DNA of 64,000 nucleotides from Allobosea sp. Leaf344. GTDB taxonomy: Bacteria > Pseudomonadota > Alphaproteobacteria > Rhizobiales > Beijerinckiaceae. The stretch lies in NCBI RefSeq assembly GCF_001426225.1, contig NZ_LMRT01000016.1:62001-126000 (forward strand). The letters are read 5' to 3'. Under the pieces are notes generated by a model. That model was not told the origin of the DNA. It did no database searches and saw nothing but the letters and a program-made list of their open reading frames with translations. Below are positions 33,702 to 42,819 of the stretch, in pieces. Within the stretch, counting starts at the first letter, position 1. Every line of letters begins with the position of its first letter. Position numbers and translations under genes: made by a program.

Positions 33702-34577
33702 TCACTCGAAGCGCTGGATGCGTTCGCCGAACAGCCCGCGCGGCCTGAACAGCAGGACGAGCAGCATCATCAGATAGATCACGGCGGTCGACCATTGGGT
33801 GTAGCCGAGGCCGATGGTGACGCCCTTGACCAGGCCGACCATCAGCGCCGCGACGACGACGCCCCAGAAGGAGCCGAGGCCGCCGATGACGACGACGACG
33901 AAGGCCGGGGTGATGATCTCCTGCCCCATGGCGGGATGGATCGAATAGATCGGCGCCAGCAGGACGCCGGCGAGGCCGGCCAGCCCGATGCCGATCGCCG
34001 CCACCGTGACCATGTAGGGCTGCAGCGAGATGCCGAGCGCGCCGACCATGTCCGGGTTCTGGACGCCGGCGCGCACGACTCGTCCGAAGGCGGTGCGCTG
34101 CAGCAGGAACCACAGGCCCAGCACGCAGCCGGCGGCGATCAGCAGCAGCATGGCCCGGTAGCGGGAATAGATGAAGTCGCCGATGAAGATCTGGCCGCGC
34201 AGCGCCGGCGGGATGGAATAGGAGAGGGGCGGAGCGCCGAAGATCATGCGCAGCGATTGCTCCGCCACCATGGCGAGGCCGAAGGTCAGAAGCAGCGAGA
34301 GGATCGGATCGGAGCGGTAGAAGCGCTGGAACAGGCTTCGCTCCACCACGATGCCGATCAGCGCCACCAGCACGGGCGAGGCGACCAGCGCGCCGCCGAA
34401 GCCGAGATGCGGCGCGAGCACGATGGTGAGATAGGCGCCGATGGCATAGAAGGCGCCATGGGCGAGGTTGACGATGCCGCCCAGCGAGAAGATCAGCGAC
34501 AGTCCCAGCGCGATCAGGAGGTAATAGACCCCGTCGAGCAGTCCGTTCAGCACCTGCTGGATGAAGAGGGTGAGCAA
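33702..34577 (-). CDS. livH: Branched-chain amino acid-type ABC permease (LivH)
   Basis: A 291-residue integral membrane protein with about eight hydrophobic segments. LLDGVYYLLIALGLSLIFSLGG and the NLAHGAFYAIGAYLT block are typical of LivH; the EAA-like cytoplasmic loop contains GIVVERSLFQRFYRSDPI. It pairs with the LivM part of the fusion encoded just downstream. The true substrate is probably the acid degraded by the neighbouring enzymes rather than an amino acid. Confidence 0.92.
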   Translation of the reverse strand: MLTLFIQQVLNGLLDGVYYLLIALGLSLIFSLGGIVNLAHGAFYAIGAYLTIVLAPHLGFGGALVASPVLVALIGIVVERSLFQRFYRSDPILSLLLTFGLAMVAEQSLRMIFGAPPLSYSIPPALRGQIFIGDFIYSRYRAMLLLIAAGCVLGLWFLLQRTAFGRVVRAGVQNPDMVGALGISLQPYMVTVAAIGIGLAGLAGVLLAPIYSIHPAMGQEIITPAFVVVVIGGLGSFWGVVVAALMVGLVKGVTIGLGYTQWSTAVIYLMMLLVLLFRPRGLFGERIQRFE

Positions 34578-34701
34578 GAGGCAGTCCTTGTTCGCAGCCG
34601 GGTTGCGTCGCTCCGGCGGGCGGGCCGGACCCGTCCCTCAGTCGCGGCCGGGCCGGAGCATGAGGGACGGGTGCCGCCGCGATTTGGCCCTGGCGGGCGG
34701 C

Positions 34702-35964
34702 TCACACCATCTTGCAGACGGCCTCGTCCCCGCTGGTGGCGATGACCTCCATATCCTCGCTGGGGCCGGGCACCGGCGGCGAGGAGGTGAAGAGATCCCA
34801 CTGGTTCTTGACCTGTGCCGCCGGCAGCGCGGTGATCGTGTACATCTCGCTGATCAGCTGGTGGTCGGAGGCGCGGAAATAGCCAGGCCGCGTCTTCATC
34901 ACGTCGAATTTCGCGCCCTTTTCCCAATGCTCGAGGATCTTGGCGGTCTCGGTGCTCTTCAGCTCGTTCATCGACTGGGCCATGATCTTCACGGCCATGT
35001 AGTCGCCCCAGGCCTGGTTCTCCGGCGGCTTGCCGTATTTCTTGGTGAAGGCGGCGACGAAGGCCTTGGTGCCGGGGGTGTCGATCAGGTGGTGCCAGAC
35101 GCAGGGCCAGACGCCGCCGAAATTATCCTTGCCCGCCGCCCAGGCCAGCGCCGTGTCGAAGCCGAAGCCGGCGACCGGGAAGGTCAGGCCGAACTCGGCA
35201 TATTGCTTGAGGAAATTGGTGATCTGATTGCCGGCCAGGTTGGAGATGACGAGGTCGGGCTTGGCGGCGCGGATCTCCAGCAGCAGGGCCGAGAAGTCGG
35301 TTGCGTCGGTCGGGACCAGCTTGTCGGCGGCGAACTGGCCGCCATTGGCCTCCATGAAGCGCTTGGCGACCTTGAGCAGATCATGGCCGAAGGCGTAGTC
35401 CGCCGTCAGCGAGAACCATTTCTTGCCCTTGACCAGCCCCTGGGCCATCAGCGAGCGGCCACAGCTCTTCACATACATCGAGTTCTGATGCTCGACATGG
35501 AACATGTAGCGGTTGCAATTCTCGCCGCGCAGCGCGTCGGAATTGCCGCCTGTATTGACGAAGAGCGTCTTGTTGCGGGCCGCGACCTGCGCGATCGTCA
35601 GGCAGGAGGCCGACGAGATCTCGCCCAGGATGCAGGTGACCTTGTCGCGCTCGATCATGCGCTCGGCCTTGGTGGAGGCGGTCTGCGGATTGACCGAATC
35701 CTCCTTCAGCGCCTCCAGCTTGCGGCCATTGACGCCGCCGGCGGCATTGATCTCCTCGACCGCGAGATCGACGGCCATCACGCCATATTCGCCGAGCGGG
35801 CCGAGGAAACCGGTGCGCGGGGTGAGATGGCCGAAGCGGATGGCGTCTGGCGTCTGCGCCAGGATGACGGCCGGGCTGGCGATGAGGCCGGTCGCGGCGC
35901 CCGCACCCAGCCCCAGCAGGGTCTGGCGGCGGGATGGGCGGAAGAGCGTGTCGGTGTCGGTCAT
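34702..35964 (-). CDS. ABC transporter substrate-binding protein (type 1 periplasmic)
   Basis: A 420-residue exported protein. SRRQTLLGLGAGAATGLIAS is a twin-arginine-like signal, so export may use Tat. The mature protein has the LivJ-type fold (IRFGHLTPRTGFLGPLGEYG, INAAGGVNGRKLEALKEDS, TCILGEISSASCLTIAQVAA). It delivers a substrate to the LivH/LivMGF transporter encoded 125 bases downstream. It is transcribed away from the GntR gene, with a palindromic operator between them. Confidence 0.92.
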   Translation of the reverse strand: MTDTDTLFRPSRRQTLLGLGAGAATGLIASPAVILAQTPDAIRFGHLTPRTGFLGPLGEYGVMAVDLAVEEINAAGGVNGRKLEALKEDSVNPQTASTKAERMIERDKVTCILGEISSASCLTIAQVAARNKTLFVNTGGNSDALRGENCNRYMFHVEHQNSMYVKSCGRSLMAQGLVKGKKWFSLTADYAFGHDLLKVAKRFMEANGGQFAADKLVPTDATDFSALLLEIRAAKPDLVISNLAGNQITNFLKQYAEFGLTFPVAGFGFDTALAWAAGKDNFGGVWPCVWHHLIDTPGTKAFVAAFTKKYGKPPENQAWGDYMAVKIMAQSMNELKSTETAKILEHWEKGAKFDVMKTRPGYFRASDHQLISEMYTITALPAAQVKNQWDLFTSSPPVPGPSEDMEVIATSGDEAVCKMV

Positions 35965-36060
35965 GGATCGTTCCTCCCAGAACGGGCCGTGCGGTGTTCC
36001 GCATCGGCAAGGGATCGTCGTGTCGCGCTGTCGCGGCCGATGGGCGCCGCTTGTCGTGAT

Positions 36061-36072
36061 CTGTGATCACAG
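36061..36072. promoter_or_regulatory. 12-bp palindrome in the divergent promoter, probable GntR operator
   Basis: CTGTGATCACAG is its own reverse complement. It lies 15 bases before the GntR start codon and about 97 bases before that of the substrate-binding protein. FCD-type GntR proteins bind short palindromes of this kind; that this one does is inference. Confidence 0.55.
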
Positions 36073-36086
36073 TTAGGTTGGCAGAC

Positions 36087-36893
36087 ATGATTGCCCCTGT
36101 CCAGCCCCTCGCCCCGGAGCCGCCGCGCCCCTCCGCCATCGCCGCTGTCGGCCTGCTGCCGCGCGAGACGCTGGGCGACAGGGTGACGGCCGAATTGCGG
36201 GCGCTGCTGGTGGCGGGGCGCCTGGCGCCGGGCGAGAAACTCTCGCTGCGGCGGGTGGCCGAGGCGCTCGGCGTGTCGATCATGCCGGTGCGCGAGGCGG
36301 TCAGCCGGCTCGCCGCCGACAGCGCGCTCGAGGTGCTGCCAGGGCGGGCGGTGCGCGTGCCGGTGCTGACCCAGGCGCAGTTCCGGGAGCTGACGCGGCT
36401 GCGGCTGGTGGTGGAGGGTTTCGCCGCCGAGGAGGCGGCGCGCAACGCCACGCAGGAGCAGATCGCGGCGATCGCGGCCTGCGAGGCGCGCTTCCGGGAC
36501 CTCGCCAGCGCCGAGCCGCCCGATGCGGCGGGGGCCGTCGCCGCCAATCGCGACCTGCATTTCGCGCTGTACGAGGCGGCCGCGATGCCGACCCTCGTCG
36601 AGATGATCGAGCGGCTCTGGCTCAAGGCCGGGCCGATCCTCAACCTCGACATGCGCGACGAGCCGCGCCGGCTCAAGGGCGGCAGCGCCATGCAGGCGCA
36701 TGCGGCGCTGCTCGACGCGCTGCGCCGCCGCGATCCGGTGCAGGCGCGGGACGCGCTGCAGAGGGATATCGCCGAGGCCGCCGCCCATATCGCGGCGATC
36801 GGCCGGCTGGGGCCGGAGAGCGAGCCCGGTCGTTCCACGGACGAGGCGCGGCGGCCGCCGCACATCGGCATCGAGACAATGGGAGAGCGTTGA
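36087..36893 (+). CDS. GntR-family regulator (FCD subfamily)
   Basis: A 268-residue regulator. The winged helix (LGDRVTAELRALLVAGRLAPG, LSLRRVAEALGVSIMPVREAV) is followed by an all-helical FCD ligand domain with the metal-binding residues in NRDLHFALYEAA and the final HAALLDALRRRD. It probably represses the divergent transporter/catabolic operon until the substrate or its CoA ester binds. ATG 36087 is preferred; GTG 36063 would begin inside the palindromic operator. The SDR gene starts immediately after its stop. Confidence 0.9.
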   Translation: MIAPVQPLAPEPPRPSAIAAVGLLPRETLGDRVTAELRALLVAGRLAPGEKLSLRRVAEALGVSIMPVREAVSRLAADSALEVLPGRAVRVPVLTQAQFRELTRLRLVVEGFAAEEAARNATQEQIAAIAACEARFRDLASAEPPDAAGAVAANRDLHFALYEAAAMPTLVEMIERLWLKAGPILNLDMRDEPRRLKGGSAMQAHAALLDALRRRDPVQARDALQRDIAEAAAHIAAIGRLGPESEPGRSTDEARRPPHIGIETMGER

Positions 36894-37670
36894 ATGGACC
36901 TGCAAATCGACGGGCTGCGCGTGCTGGTCACGGCCGGAGCCAACGGCATCGGGCGCGCGACGGCGCGGGCCTTCGCGGCGGAAGGCGCCCGGGTCCATAT
37001 CTGCGACGTCGACCGCGACGCGCTTCGCGCCATGGCCGAGAGCGACCCGGGCATCACGCAATCGGTCTGCGACGTCTCCGACCGGGCCGCGGTGGCGCGG
37101 CTGTTCGAGGAGGCGCTGGCGGCGCTGGGCGGGCTCGACTGCCTCGTCAACAATGCCGGCATCGCCGGCCCGACCGGCCGCGTCGACGAGATCGATCCGG
37201 CCGATTGGGATTCCTGCCTCGCGATCGACCTGACCGGCCAGTACAATTGCACCAGGCTGGCGGTGCAGCACCTGAAGCAATCCGGCAATGCCAGCATCGT
37301 CAACCTGTCGAGCCAGGCGGGAAAGCACGGTTTCCCGCTGCGTTCGCCCTATGCGGCGGCGAAATGGGGGGTGATCGGCTTCACCAAGGCGCTGTCGGCG
37401 GAGCTCGGCGAATTCGGCATCCGGGCGAACGCGATCTGCCCGGGGCTGGTCGAGGGGCCGCGCATCCAGAGCGTCATCGCCAACAAGGCGCGCAGCCTGA
37501 ACATCTCGCATGATGAGATGGCGGAGCGGCTGTTCGCGGGCGTCTCGATCAAGCGCTTCGTCGACCCCTCCGACATCGCCAGGCAGATCGTCTTCCTGGC
37601 CTCGCCCTTCGGCAAGACCATCTCCGGCCAGGAGATCTCGGTCTGCGGCGATACGCGGATGCTGAGCTGA
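36894..37670 (+). CDS. SDR-family oxidoreductase
   Basis: A 258-residue short-chain dehydrogenase. The cofactor loop VTAGANGIGRA, the NNAGIAGP motif, the catalytic Ser (VNLSSQAG) and Tyr-x-x-x-Lys (YAAAKWG) are all present. It probably oxidises a hydroxy group using NAD(P). Its start follows the GntR stop with no gap, so the two are coupled, and it probably belongs to the same pathway as the divergent genes. Confidence 0.9.
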   Translation: MDLQIDGLRVLVTAGANGIGRATARAFAAEGARVHICDVDRDALRAMAESDPGITQSVCDVSDRAAVARLFEEALAALGGLDCLVNNAGIAGPTGRVDEIDPADWDSCLAIDLTGQYNCTRLAVQHLKQSGNASIVNLSSQAGKHGFPLRSPYAAAKWGVIGFTKALSAELGEFGIRANAICPGLVEGPRIQSVIANKARSLNISHDEMAERLFAGVSIKRFVDPSDIARQIVFLASPFGKTISGQEISVCGDTRMLS

Positions 37671-37691
37671 TCCGGCGCCCGGCTGCGCGGC

Positions 37692-38201
37692 CTAGTCGGC
37701 GGCGAAGGGGGCGAAGAGCGTCACCACCTGCTCGTAGACCGGGCGCTTGAACGGGATGATCAGCTCCGGCGTCTCCCCGAGCCGCGCCCAGCGCCAGGCG
37801 TCGAACTCGGCCTTGTGGCCGCCGGCGGGGTTGGCGACGTCGATCTCGGTCTCCGGCCCGTCCAGGCGGAAGGCGAACCATTTCTGCGCCTGGCCGCGCC
37901 AGCGGCCGCGCCAGGCCTCGCGGCCGATATCGAGCGGCAGGTCATAGGTCAGCCAGCCCGGCGATTCCGCGAGCAGGCTGGCGCTGGTGACGTTGGTCTC
38001 CTCCTGCAATTCGCGGCGCGCGGCCTGCAGCGGCGTCTCGCCCTTGTCGATGCCGCCCTGGGGCATCTGCCATTCGTAATTCTCGGCGACGTGTTCGCGC
38101 AGCTTCTTGTTGGCGCGGCGCCCGACGAACACCAGTCCCCGGGGGTTGAACAAGGCCAGCCCGACGCAGGGGCGGTAGCCTTGGGGCGGCTGGGGCGTCA
38201 T
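37692..38201 (-). CDS. rppH: RNA pyrophosphohydrolase
   Basis: A 169-residue Nudix enzyme. The Nudix box GGIDKGETPLQAARRELQEE is complete, and YRPCVGLALFNPRGLVFVGRR and QKWFAFRLDG are typical of RppH/IalA. It removes pyrophosphate from 5'-triphosphate RNA, starting mRNA decay, or hydrolyses diadenosine polyphosphates. Its ATG overlaps the deacetylase stop as ATGA. Confidence 0.92.
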   Translation of the reverse strand: MTPQPPQGYRPCVGLALFNPRGLVFVGRRANKKLREHVAENYEWQMPQGGIDKGETPLQAARRELQEETNVTSASLLAESPGWLTYDLPLDIGREAWRGRWRGQAQKWFAFRLDGPETEIDVANPAGGHKAEFDAWRWARLGETPELIIPFKRPVYEQVVTLFAPFAAD

Positions 38202-39406
38202 CGTAGGGATCCGGTGCTCGATGGGTTGCGGAAGCCGCGGGCGGCGCTCACCGGCACGAGCACGATGCCCTTGGCTTCCAGCCCGGCGCTCCAGCGCGTG
38301 ATGCGGTCGATCGAGACCGGCAGGGCGCTGGCGGCCGCGAGGACGATGCCGCGCTCGCGGGCCAGCGCCTCGAGCCGCTCCAGCTCCTTGTCGATGGCGT
38401 CGGCGCGGGGCACGCTGTCGATGACGCGATCGACCTTGAGGCCGGGGATCTGCGCGCGGGCGGCCGAGGCGGCCAGCAGGCTGCGGGCGGAGGAGCCGTC
38501 ATCGATCACCATCAGGCCCCGGCCGGCGATCTCGCGCAGCAGCGGGGTCAGCGCCGCTTCATCCGCCGTCAGCCGGCCGCCCAGGAAATTGACGATGCCG
38601 ACATAGCCGGTGAAGCGGCCCAGCACCCAGCTGAGCTTCTCGGCATTCTCCGAGGCTTTCGGCCCGGCCAGCAGCGTATGCGGACCCGGATCATTGTCGG
38701 GATAGTCGAACGGCTCCATCGGCACCTGCAGGAAGACCTCGTGGCCGTCGCCGCGGGCGCGCTGGACGGTGCGCTCGAGCTCGCTGCCATAGGGCGCGAA
38801 GGCGAAGGAGACCGGTCCCGGCAGCCGGGCGATCGCGTCGCTGGTGCTGGACTGGCTGATGCCGAGACCGCCGACCAGCAGGGCGATGCGCCCCGCAGGC
38901 TTGTTGGCGGGCGGCGGGCCGAGCGGTCGCGCATAGATCTGGGCCGGAGTCTCCCCGCCCGGGCCGATGCGCGGCAGGGTGCCGAAGCGCGTGCGCTCGA
39001 CCAGGCGGCTGTCGGGCGCGGGCGCGAGCTTGGCCGGGGCGTCGCTGTCGGGCACGGTGATGACGATGGCGCCCGGCGCCTCCGCACCCTGACGCACCAC
39101 GACGACGCCGGATTCGCTTTCGAGCTGCCTGGCGGTGGATTGGCTGCGCGGTTCGGCGGGCGCGGCCGGGGCAGCGCCGCCAGCCGGCTGCGGTGCGGCG
39201 CGCTTCTCGATCATCGCGGTGGCGACCGGCTCGCCGCCATCGGGATCGCGCTTGATCGCGACGTAGAGCAGCAGCAGAGCCAGCGTCAGACCGACGCAGG
39301 CACAGGCGCCGAGCGCCAGCAAGCGAGCCCAGCGCTGTCCGCCCTTCGCCGCTGCGCGGTGCTGGCCCAGCGGCCGATTGAGATCGGTAAGCGGCGTTCC
39401 GGCCAA
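38198..39406 (-). CDS. Divergent polysaccharide deacetylase family protein
   Basis: A 402-residue protein with one N-terminal membrane helix (RLLALGACACVGLTLALLLL). A Pro/Ala-rich linker follows, then the C-terminal domain (RIALLVGGLGISQSSTSDA, VFLQVPMEPFDYPDNDPG, YVGIVNFLGGRLTADE, GLMVIDDGSSARSL). This is the family found next to ctpA and rppH in many alphaproteobacteria, probably acting in the periplasm on cell-wall sugars. No classic NodB zinc triad is complete, as usual for the divergent family. Confidence 0.88.
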   Translation of the reverse strand: MAGTPLTDLNRPLGQHRAAAKGGQRWARLLALGACACVGLTLALLLLYVAIKRDPDGGEPVATAMIEKRAAPQPAGGAAPAAPAEPRSQSTARQLESESGVVVVRQGAEAPGAIVITVPDSDAPAKLAPAPDSRLVERTRFGTLPRIGPGGETPAQIYARPLGPPPANKPAGRIALLVGGLGISQSSTSDAIARLPGPVSFAFAPYGSELERTVQRARGDGHEVFLQVPMEPFDYPDNDPGPHTLLAGPKASENAEKLSWVLGRFTGYVGIVNFLGGRLTADEAALTPLLREIAGRGLMVIDDGSSARSLLAASAARAQIPGLKVDRVIDSVPRADAIDKELERLEALARERGIVLAAASALPVSIDRITRWSAGLEAKGIVLVPVSAARGFRNPSSTGSLR

Positions 39407-39539
39407 GGTCAGCCGTCCTGAACTGTTTGAGGCGGGCCCGAATCAACGGCCCGCCCGGCTAGTCTTGTCGTGTCGCGGGGGCGGCGTCGAGTGCCCGCGC
39501 GGTCCGGCGCGGGCAGGATCGCCATCGCGCCGGCCTCGC

Positions 39540-40871
39540 TCAGTTCGGCTTGGGCGCCTCGGTCGCCGGAGCGGCGGCGTCCTTCTTGGCGCCCCGCAGC
39601 AGGTTGAGGGCCGCGGTCAGCTGCGTGTCCTTGGCCGGATCGTTCGGCACATAGGAGGCGGAGCCGGACTGCTCGTCCTTGCCGTCGCCGGCCTTGAGAT
39701 GGCCCTTCAGCGCCGCCTCGCCCTTGTTCTCGGAGAGCTTGTCCTTGAGCTCCGGGGGGATCTCCTGCAGCACCTCGACATCGGGGGTGATGCCCTTGGC
39801 CTGGATCGAGGTGCCGGACGGGGTGTAGTAGCGCGCGGTGGTCAGCCGCAGGCCGCCATTGCCGCCGAGCGGGATCACGGTCTGCACCGAACCCTTGCCG
39901 AAGGAGCGGGTGCCCATCACGGTGGCGCGCTTATGATCCTGCAGCGCGCCGGCGACGATCTCCGCGGCGGAGGCCGAGGAGCCGTTGATCAGCACCACGA
40001 CCGGCTTGCCCTTGGCGAGATCGCCCGCCTTCGCGTTGAAGACCTGCGTCTCCTCGGCGTTGCGGCCGCGGGTCGAGACGATCTTGCCGCGCTCCAGGAA
40101 GGCGTCGGAGACCAGGACGGATTGGTCGAGACGGCCGCCGCGATTGTTGCGGAGGTCGATGACATAGCCCTTGATCTTGTCGGCGCCGACCTCGGTATTG
40201 ACCTTGTCGATCGCCTTGCGCAGCCCCTCATAGGTCTGCTCGCTGAAGGTGCCGATGCGGATATAGCCGACATCGGCCTCGACGCGCTCCTCCACCGCCG
40301 GCACGACGATGGTCGAGCGGGTGAGGGTGAACTCCAGCGGCTCGGGCTTGCCCGGCCGTTCGATCTTCAGCTTGACCTGGGTGTTGATGATGCCGCGCAT
40401 CTTCTCGACCGCCTGGGTAAGGCTCAGGCCCTTGACCTCGGTGTCGTCGATCTGGCGGATGATGTCGTTGGTCAGGATGCCGGCCTTGGAGGCGGGCGTG
40501 TCGCGGATCGGCTTGGCGACCTTGAGGACGCCTTCCTCCATCGTCACCTCGATGCCGAGCCCGCCGAACTGGCCGCGCATGTCGGTATCCATGTCGCGGA
40601 AGCTCTTGGAATCGAGATAGGCGGAATGCGGGTCCAGCGACGAGACCATGCCGTTGATCGCGGCCTCGATCAGCTTCTGTTCATCCGGCTTCTCGACATA
40701 ATCGGTGCGGATCTTCTCGAAGATGTCCCCGAACAGGTTCAGGCTGCGATAGACCTCGGCCGACGCCGCGATGGCGTGGGTGGAGGAGAAAAGCCCGGTC
40801 TGCGTGACCGCGCCGGTCAAACCTGCGCCCATGATCGCGCCGGCAAAAACGAGGGAAACCTTGCGCATCAT
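39540..40871 (-). CDS. ctpA: Carboxy-terminal processing protease (S41)
   Basis: A 443-residue exported protease. After an N-terminal signal or anchor (VSLVFAGAIMGAGLTGAV), the PDZ domain covers about residues 90-175 (GGLGIEVTMEEGVLKV, KAGILTNDIIRQIDD). The catalytic core follows with Ser in INGSSASAAEIVAGAL and Lys in GTRSFGKGSVQT. It trims periplasmic proteins at their C-termini, with murein hydrolases as known targets. Its ATG overlaps the stop of the EnvC-like gene (ATGA), so activator and protease are coupled. Confidence 0.93.
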   Translation of the reverse strand: MMRKVSLVFAGAIMGAGLTGAVTQTGLFSSTHAIAASAEVYRSLNLFGDIFEKIRTDYVEKPDEQKLIEAAINGMVSSLDPHSAYLDSKSFRDMDTDMRGQFGGLGIEVTMEEGVLKVAKPIRDTPASKAGILTNDIIRQIDDTEVKGLSLTQAVEKMRGIINTQVKLKIERPGKPEPLEFTLTRSTIVVPAVEERVEADVGYIRIGTFSEQTYEGLRKAIDKVNTEVGADKIKGYVIDLRNNRGGRLDQSVLVSDAFLERGKIVSTRGRNAEETQVFNAKAGDLAKGKPVVVLINGSSASAAEIVAGALQDHKRATVMGTRSFGKGSVQTVIPLGGNGGLRLTTARYYTPSGTSIQAKGITPDVEVLQEIPPELKDKLSENKGEAALKGHLKAGDGKDEQSGSASYVPNDPAKDTQLTAALNLLRGAKKDAAAPATEAPKPN

Positions 40872-42271
40872 CCGCGAGCCTTTTCGCTAAGCGTTTTCGT
40901 CCACCACGGCGTCGGATCGACCGAGACACCGTCTTTCCTGAACTCGATATAGAGGACCGGTTCCCCGCTCCCCGAACCCACGATCGTCGCCGCAGCTTCC
41001 GACGTTTCACCCATCGTCGCAACCGGCTCTCCGGCGAGGACGAACTGGTTCAGCGCCACATCGATGCGCTGCATGCCGGCCAGTAGGATATAGTATCCCC
41101 CGCCGGCATTCAGGATCAAGAGCTGCCCGAAGGAGCGGAACGGTCCCGCATAAACCACCCAAGCGTCCGAAGGCGTCGAAACTAGGGCGTTCGCCCGCGT
41201 CGCGATCGAAATCCCGCGCGTCGTGCCGCCGGCGCCGTCGCTTTCGCCGAAGCCACGCAATTGTGAACCCGCGACCGGCAGCGGCAGCAGGCCGCGCGTC
41301 TCGGCGAAGGCGATTTTCGGCGCGAGCCTGGCGGGATCCTTGAAAGCGAGGGCCGCCATGCGCTGCCGTTGCTCCCTGGTTTCCGCCTCGAGCGCCTGCC
41401 TCGCCGATTCGGCGGCGCGCGTGGCGGTGGAGATCTCCTTCTCCATCTGCTCGACGAAGTCGCGCAGGCTGCGGGCCTGGTCGGCCAGCTCGCCGGCCGC
41501 GGCGCGCTGGGCCTCGGCATCGCGGGTGGCGCTGGCCTCGCGCTCGCGCCGCGCCTCGACCAATGCGGCCAGCCGCTGGCGCTCGCCGGCCAGGGCTTCG
41601 AGCTCGCCGGTGATCGACCGGCGCTCGGCGGCGATCCCCTCCCGCAGCCGCACCAGCTCGGCCAGATCGGTGCCCAGCACCTGGATCTCCTGGCGGAGAT
41701 CCGGAACCACCGCGCCGAGCAGCATCGAGGCGCGCACGGCTTCCAGAATATCCTCGGGGCTGACCAGCACGGCCGGGGGCGGGCGCCGCCCGATGCGCTG
41801 CAGCGCGGCCAGAACCTCGCCGATCAGGCCGCGACGCCCCTCCAGCGAGCGGCGAATGGCGGATTCGCTGGATTGCAGCAGGGTCAGGCGCTGCTCCAGC
41901 GCGGCCACCTTGCGCTCCGAGGCCTGGGTGCGCTGGGTGGTGTCGAGCAGGGCCTTGTTGAGACCGGCGCGGTCGGCGCGGATCGCGGAGATCTCGGCTT
42001 CGAGCCTGGCACGCAGGCCGGCGCTGCCGGAGAGACGCTCCTCGATCGCCTTCAGCTCGCGCTCGCGGGCCCGCTTCTCGTCCTGCTTGATCTGCGCTTC
42101 GCGGGTGAGCTGGTCGGGATCCGGCGTGCCGGTCTGCGCCTGTGCGGCGCCGGGCAGGGCGGTCGCGAGGATCAGCGCCGCCAGAAGCGCCCGGCCGCTC
42201 GCCCGGCGGCCGCGCCCATCCGGGCCGGCGGCGCGGAACGATCCGCGAATCAAAATCCGATCGGAGCTCAT
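40868..42271 (-). CDS. EnvC-like murein hydrolase activator with degenerate LytM domain
   Basis: A 467-residue exported protein. A signal segment (ALLAALILATALPGAAQAQ) is followed by long coiled coils (residues about 60-300, rich in Glu, Arg, Ala and Leu), then a C-terminal M23/LytM-type domain (RGISIATRANALVS, GGYYILLAGMQRIDVALNQF). The zinc-binding His/Asp residues of active M23 peptidases are absent, as in EnvC and other activators. It probably regulates amidases at division. ATG 42271 overlaps the rlmH stop (ATGA). Confidence 0.88.
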   Translation of the reverse strand: MSSDRILIRGSFRAAGPDGRGRRASGRALLAALILATALPGAAQAQTGTPDPDQLTREAQIKQDEKRARERELKAIEERLSGSAGLRARLEAEISAIRADRAGLNKALLDTTQRTQASERKVAALEQRLTLLQSSESAIRRSLEGRRGLIGEVLAALQRIGRRPPPAVLVSPEDILEAVRASMLLGAVVPDLRQEIQVLGTDLAELVRLREGIAAERRSITGELEALAGERQRLAALVEARREREASATRDAEAQRAAAGELADQARSLRDFVEQMEKEISTATRAAESARQALEAETREQRQRMAALAFKDPARLAPKIAFAETRGLLPLPVAGSQLRGFGESDGAGGTTRGISIATRANALVSTPSDAWVVYAGPFRSFGQLLILNAGGGYYILLAGMQRIDVALNQFVLAGEPVATMGETSEAAATIVGSGSGEPVLYIEFRKDGVSVDPTPWWTKTLSEKARG

Positions 42272-42747
42272 GCCCGATGATAGGGGTGACCGGCCATGAT
42301 CGTCATCGCCCGGTAGAGCTGTTCGAGCGCCAGGACCCGCACGATCTGATGAGGCAGGGTCAGGGCGCCGAAGGCGAGCGTCAGCTGGGCCTGCCTGCGC
42401 AGCGCCTCGTCGAGCCCGTCCGCCCCGCCGATGACGAAGGTCGCGGCCTGCGTGCCGGCGTCGCGCGCCGTGGCGAGGCGCGCGGCGAAGGCTTCGCTCG
42501 TCAGAGCGCCGCCGCGCTCGTCCAGCGCGATCAACAGGCCGGGTTGCGCCTTGGCCAGGATGGAAGCCGCCTCCTCGCGCTTGCGCTCCTCGGCGCGACG
42601 ACCTCGGCTCTCGGCGATCTCGACGATATCGGGGCCGGTCAGGCCGAGACCGCGCCCGAGCGCCAGCCCGCGCTCGCGATAGCGCTCGCACAGCTCGCGC
42701 TCCGGCCCGTCCTTGAGCCGGCCGATGGCGATGAGGGCAAGGCGCAT
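42268..42747 (-). CDS. rlmH: 23S rRNA pseudouridine-1915 N3-methyltransferase
   Basis: A 159-residue SPOUT methyltransferase. MRLALIAIGRLKDGPERELC opens the family, ATFVIGGADGLDEALR is the SAM-binding knot, and LTLPHQIVRVLALEQLYRA is the conserved C-terminus. It methylates helix 69 of the large ribosomal subunit. It lies between rsfS and the envC-like gene in the usual alphaproteobacterial order. Confidence 0.95.
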   Translation of the reverse strand: MRLALIAIGRLKDGPERELCERYRERGLALGRGLGLTGPDIVEIAESRGRRAEERKREEAASILAKAQPGLLIALDERGGALTSEAFAARLATARDAGTQAATFVIGGADGLDEALRRQAQLTLAFGALTLPHQIVRVLALEQLYRAMTIMAGHPYHRA

Positions 42748-42819
42748 GTCGAGCCGCGGGGTCAGCGAACGCCGTCGAACACGGCGGGGGCCGGGCGACA
42801 GCCGCCCGGCAGCGGCGCG

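Noticed and set aside
31097-33748. 883-codon open frame on the plus strand opposite the Liv fusion
   Set aside because: It is antisense to a clear three-domain transporter gene; the Asp/Gln/Arg/Gly-rich translation is typical of a shadow frame in high-GC DNA.
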